Assembly (NCBI GenBank): GCA_944470555.2
Contig: OX104127.1
Span: forward strand, 57,258,140 to 57,322,139
Direction: 5' to 3'
DNA: 64,000 nt
DNA from: Heterobilharzia americana
Taxonomy: Eukaryota; Platyhelminthes; Trematoda; Strigeidida; Schistosomatidae
In this document: one piece after another, positions 59,601 to 64,000 of the stretch
Layout: every line of letters starts with the position of its first letter
Position numbering within the stretch: the stretch's first letter is position 1
Notes under the pieces: model-generated
The model's database searches: none
What the model saw: the letters and a program-made list of their open reading frames with translations, nothing else
What the model was told of the DNA's origin: nothing
Made by a program: the position numbers and the translations under genes

Positions 59601-61049
59601 AGAGACTAAAATTGGCAAATTTTTCACTGGCCTCAATAACTTTAACTTGATTAGTTGTTATTTACAAATTAATGTTTCATGATGCATATTTTGTTACAAA
59701 TTTTGTACTGATGGAGGATTTTGGAAGTTCAAGGTTTGTCAGTTTCAAAATATTCAATTAGTTTTATGAATCAAGGCTCTCTTGAAACATTATGAATTTC
59801 TATGACAGTCATTAGAATTATTCTGTATGCAAGTAACACACTGGTCAAAAATGAAATGGTAACTTATGTTATAGTATAAGCCGTCTTCAGTAGACGGCTA
59901 GACAGTTTTCAGTCAGTGAGTTTGTAGGCACAGATTGGTTCTTATAATATCGTTCAGTTGAACATCACACAGGTAACTGTCAGCTGAGATCCAGTAGAGC
60001 ATTGCACTTACCTCCTTAGCAGTTAATGCTATGCACACATATGCAAAAGAGCTAGAACTAGCCAGAAACTTGAATATTACTGATGCTAAGTGAATAACCG
60101 CACTTCGGTCCCGCATTTGCTCACAAACACAGTACACATTCATTATCTGAGATGCCAGATTTTTGGTCATTCAAAAATGTTGACCAATTTGGCGTTGGTT
60201 AAGGACATTGAAAACTCCAGTATGTAGTTTTGAATGCTTTTTCAGTAGATCAGGGATGTTCTATGAACTCGAAATGTTATCAAGAGCTGTAGACCTAGAT
60301 GAAATTAAAAATGATCTAGGAATATTGATCGAGTGACGTCAGAAATATTAGAAAGTACACATATGGAAGGTTGATTATGATCTGATGTAAATTGAATGCT
60401 AATAGAGTTGTGATGGTAGCTGAAACTTCCTGGATGCCCATACTATGAAAGCCTAGTTTTTATTGGCGTACCTGAAAAGGAAAGGTTAATTTGTTACCGC
60501 AGAACCTAAGGGACATCTGCTTGAGGCCAATTACACACAATCTTTCTCAAAGTTTACAGCTCGAGCTAGATATGATCTTTTCTAACACCCTCTTCCTACA
60601 GAGAAGGTGACATAGACGTAGTACTGCTGGTATTCCATGGGAAACACCTAACTTCCGTCATACCCTCGTCCAGCTGACAGGATCAATTCAGCATCTCACC
60701 TTCATCATAGCACGGCATGTTATACTATAACAGTTACTAATTTTTTCCTTTATGACTATCCAAATGATGATTCTGGTGTGATAGGCCGTCGAGGGAACAG
60801 AAGTTCCACCAGCATAGATCTGTGGGTCATCGGGATATGGAAGTAGGACAGTAACCTCAAGGTACCAGCTACCAATCAGGGTGTCAGTTGACAGATAAGT
60901 TATTTACAAACACTGGTAATTGGTTTCTCCCTTCAAATAATGACAGTTAAATAAGCGTCTAGCTTATCTATGTTATTCATTAACCATTTCGTTCACAAGT
61001 TTAAATTGGAGAAAAAAAATGAATAGCTGATTAGTGTTACAGTAGAAAG
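59601..61049. other. Intron of gene M, unassigned
   Basis: No exon or recognised repeat is supported. The minus-strand frame at 59913-60170 has no splice signals that fit the phases of gene M. Confidence 0.35.
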
Positions 61050-61591
61050 AGTCAATCCTCCTGAATGTGATCAACTAGACTAAACTGGACCATGTAACAG
61101 ACAACGGTGAGGAGTTGTGAGAAGATGACCATACGCTGGCTGGATAGATGAAAATACCCCAGAAGAACATTTGGATTTCACCGATGATGATTTATGTCTA
61201 ATGTCTTGTCGCACAAACTTGGAGATCTACAGGCGAAAACTAACAAGTTGGCGGGAGAGGCAGACATCGAAGGAAGACGTGACCTCCATCAGGTGAGCGC
61301 GGAGAAGACAGAGGTGATAGAGTTACCTAACCAGCAGCAGCAGCAGCAGCAGCAACAACAACAAGCACCAATCATAAATCATCATGAGGGGGAGAAATCT
61401 AGAGGAAGTAGTATCTTTCACATACCTACCTACCTATCTAAGCAGCATCGTATCAACTACAGGCATCAGCACAGGCACAGATGACGATGTCAATGCAGCC
61501 GGCATTGGAAAGACACCAAGACAGGCTTTCCTTCATTAATCTGAAGTAATCAGTGTGCAGAACTACTGCTATGCAATGCAATGCACTGCAC
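61050..61591 (+). mobile_element. RTE fragment, left half of a hairpin
   Basis: This is RTE sequence from just after motif B to the TGTGCAGAACTACTGC region, containing the LSHKLGDLQAKTNKLAGEAD block and a (CAG)n-encoded Gln run near 61334. From 61071 it is the reverse complement of 62041-62560. The only difference I found is one G in a G run (5 versus 4 near 61388). Confidence 0.85.
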
Positions 61592-62560
61592 TTGTCTCTT
61601 TGGTTCCTAGTGGAACACTGGGTTTTATTAGCAAGTCACCATTTTACTCTCTTCTCTACAAACTTTTCAACCTGGCTACACCACTCCCCATAAGCTTTCA
61701 TCTCTTCCTCACGCCATCTCCTCCATGTCACATTGTGATGCGCAACTTGTCCTTTCCCCTTTGGTTGGTTCGTTGCCAGTCGGACATCCAGCCAGAGTTC
61801 CACCCTGCTTATTCTTATTATTTTGGCCACCTTTCTGCCCATCTGATCTGATCTTCAGTACGGAGTCAGTGTAGGCAGCAATTGTTCATGTGATGCATGT
61901 CTGCAGTTTGTTGGAAATGCTTTACGTAACACATGCCAACTCTCTCAACCATCACATAGAGAAGCACCTAATTACTTGAGTGAATTAGTGTTGAAAATCC
62001 GGATGTTGTTCACACTCTATGCTGAGTGCAGTGCAGTGTAGTGCAGTGCATTGCATTGCATAGCAGTAGTTCTGCACACTGATTACTTCAGATTAATGAA
62101 GGAAAGCCTGTCTTGGTGTCTTTCCAATGCCGGCTGCATTGACATCGTCATCTGTGCCTGTGCTGATGCCTGTAGTTGATACGATGCTGCTTAGATAGGT
62201 AGGTAGGTATGTGAAAGATACTACTTCCTCTAGATTTCTCCCCTCATGATGATTTATGATTGGTGCTTGTTGTTGTTGCTGCTGCTGCTGCTGCTGCTGG
62301 TTAGGTAACTCTATCACCTCTGTCTTCTCCGCGCTCACCTGATGGAGGTCACGTCTTCCTTCGATGTCTGCCTCTCCCGCCAACTTGTTAGTTTTCGCCT
62401 GTAGATCTCCAAGTTTGTGCGACAAGACATTAGACATAAATCATCATCGGTGAAATCCAAATGTTCTTCTGGGGTATTTTCATCTATCCAGCCAGCGTAT
62501 GGTCATCTTCTCACAACTCCTCACCGTTGTCTGTTACATGGTCCAGTTTAGTCTAGTTGA
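61071..62560. repeat. Hairpin: arms ~520 bp, spacer ~450 bp
   Basis: Position x pairs with 123631 minus x on the outer side and with 123632 minus x inside the one-base G-run difference. The spacer is simply the 3' tail of the minus-strand RTE. Confidence 0.9.
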
Positions 62561-62765
62561 CCACAATCAGGAAGATGATGAGTGATAGCAGACAGCAACC
62601 TTTTCTTACTCCTTTTTGCCTTCGCTTCACTTCGAAGGCATCACTGAGCTGAGTTTTCAATTATGAATCACTTAACAAGTAGCATCCTCATATAGATGTT
62701 GAATGAAGTTGATACAGGATTGTGGCACTAAAACCGTAGTGTTGAAGCAGCTGCCCGCCAAATCA
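61600..62765 (-). mobile_element. RTE element, 3' half, right half of a hairpin
   Basis: The 3' end is at about 61602 (TTGGTTCCTAGTGGAACACT on the plus strand), running back through GGATGGCGTGAGGAAGAG-type tail sequence to the motif A/B region near 62760. The block 62041-62560 is repeated in inverse at 61071-61591. Its relative at 38640-39765 shows the normal, unduplicated order. Confidence 0.8.
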
Positions 62766-62969
62766 CTTCTCGTTCCCTTTTTAATTACTAGTTAAGAAAA
62801 TTAAATAAACGATGAAAACGAAGCGCTATGTATCGTGAATCACTCTGAAAAACAGAATGAATGAGGTTACGTCATAAAAGAACTAAAACCTAATCAGAAT
62901 TATTGTAGAGATCAGTTATAACTTGAGTAAATTAACTATCCTGTTTAAGGAAAAATTGCTCATACTCAC

Positions 62970-63093
62970 CAGTAACTGTGTTTACATCATCATCATCATG
63001 ATCATAATCACCATCATTTTTACTAGTTGGAAGATCACTACTTGTCTGCTTGTTAACGTGTAAGATACTCCTTGAATCGCTGTGGAGATGTGT
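62970..63093 (-). CDS. Gene M, most upstream exon seen
   Basis: A strong acceptor (CTATTTCCTTTGTGTAG) and a GTGAGT donor at 62964-62969 bound 41 whole codons plus one base. It enters in phase 0 and leaves in phase 1. The peptide is THLHSDSRSILHVNKQTSSD, then LPTSKNDGDYDHDDDDVNT, including an acidic DYDHDDDD run from GAT repeats. With no start codon and a clear acceptor, the gene must continue beyond the window or into the remaining 900 bp, where I see no further exon. Confidence 0.65.
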
Positions 63094-63289
63094 CTACACA
63101 AAGGAAATAGTTAGAGAAATCAGTAGGCGAGACAGATTAAAAACACAAACTTTTACAAAAATTTTCGTTACTACAAATAATTGTGATAAAACTAGCCACC
63201 TTTTTGAAATATACTGCACAATAAAGGTTAAGCAGTTAAATTGGGAATATGCTGAGTCATTGAAGTGATTCAGTTCTCGGGGGTGTTTG

Positions 63290-63430
63290 AATTTGGAGGT
63301 ACGTTTGTGGTATTCATCATGAGTTGATATCAGTTGGTAAACCACAAAAGTTCTGGTAGTATGTGACTTCTTAGCAGTGCACACCATTGATCCTGTTGAA
63401 GCCAGTACGTTCCCATTGAGCCACCGGACG
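63290..63430 (-). mobile_element. SM-alpha-like SINE
   Basis: On the minus strand CGGTGGCTCAATGGGAACGT (A-box-like) is followed by GTGTGCACTGCTAAGAAGTC and ACATACTACCAGAAC, then the shared tail AACTGATATCAACTCATGAT. The hammerhead core is degraded. Confidence 0.6.
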
Positions 63431-63639
63431 TAATGACTGTCTCATTCTCGCGCATTGTCACTGCTTCTCCAAATGATGTCAGAAAACTAATGTTGAATAC
63501 CAACTAGAAATCCTAACGAGAAGTCATGACTGTTGGAGTAAATCAAGTGGGATGTGATGACGGATACTCAGCTATGGTATCGGATGAGGGTCAAGCTAAC
63601 TCGCAAGTTGGCAGAAGTAAGGAAATGTGGACCATGGGA

Positions 63640-63800
63640 TTCCGACCCATTCACTCAATGGTAACGTGATCAACAAAATACCTGTAAGTTCTCGGTCCAA
63701 CTCCTAGTGAGGTCGTGAGTAAGCTTAATCTACTGATAATAGGTGCTTGGAGGCATTCTAAAGGATGCCATCGATAAGGGTTCTTAGGAAATCATCGGTT
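63640..63800 (+). mobile_element. SM-alpha-like SINE, tRNA-like head
   Basis: TCACTCAATGGTAACGTG (A-box-like), TCGGTCCAACTCCTAGTGAG (B-box-like), and a weak trace of the hammerhead half (CTACTGATAATAGGTGC). It is in the opposite orientation to the neighbouring copy at 63290. Confidence 0.5.
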
Positions 63801-64000
63801 AATACAAAGTTGTTACTACCATGAAACTAAGGTAGAAGCAGGTCAGACAGATAGACTTTCAGATAAGCTTAGCAATAAAATGGATGTTACAACGCGACTT
63901 TTTAAGCTGCTATAACTTTGCTTCAGATCGGAATGAACTTGTGGTTCAAAGGACAATAGATTTAGTCCAAATGTCATCTAGATAAAAGTGGATCATCCTG

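Noticed and set aside
61071..62560. Twin-priming inversion as the cause of the hairpin
   Set aside because: Twin priming inverts the 5' part without duplicating it; here the same segment is present in both orientations.

Overview
The window looks like repeat-rich nuclear DNA from a trematode, most likely a schistosome. The grounds are: no bacterial-style gene layout; spliced exons with GT-AG borders; many RTE-type non-LTR retrotransposons that end in (AAT)n-like tails; a second non-LTR family (CR1-like, by its reverse transcriptase signatures); Penelope-like fragments; and about ten short tRNA-like retroposons that resemble the schistosome SM-alpha family, whose 3' half carries a hammerhead-ribozyme-like segment. 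Genus and species cannot be fixed by eye.

Two host genes can be read from splice logic. Gene P (+ strand) contributes its last two exons, 1366-1535 and 3280-3489, joined in phase 0, with an AATAAA at 3621. Gene M (- strand) runs from the right edge to a stop at 17829 and contributes five exons: 62970-63093, 55309-55702, 50094-50437, 42486-42752 and 17829-18376. All four junctions agree in phase (1, 2, 1, 1), and the joined 1677 nt stay open for 558 codons plus a stop. I do not recognise either protein. The genes converge, and about 14 kb of decayed transposon sequence separates them.

Layout. 1-3.7 kb: end of gene P. 3.7-12 kb: old, C-poor sequence with decayed CR1-like, Penelope-like and SINE pieces. 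12.06-15.29 kb: a nearly complete but dead RTE element. 17.4-18.4 kb: a (TAG)n array of about 390 bp followed by the gene M terminal exon. 18.4-42.5 kb: the 24 kb gene M intron, holding two opposed CR1-like copies, a Penelope-like RT piece and a very large inverted duplication (arms 26380-30136 and 31259-35015) built from RTE elements. 42.5-63.1 kb: the other gene M introns, holding more RTE and CR1-like elements, an unclassified foldback element (50685-51993) and a second RTE hairpin (61071-62560).

No new enzymatic or defence system is visible. The most notable content is structural: three foldbacks of different kinds inside one gene, an internally deleted RTE derivative that has spread or been duplicated with an expanding GGCT tract, and a splice acceptor whose pyrimidine tract runs into an RTE insertion. 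All element boundaries and identities were judged by eye.
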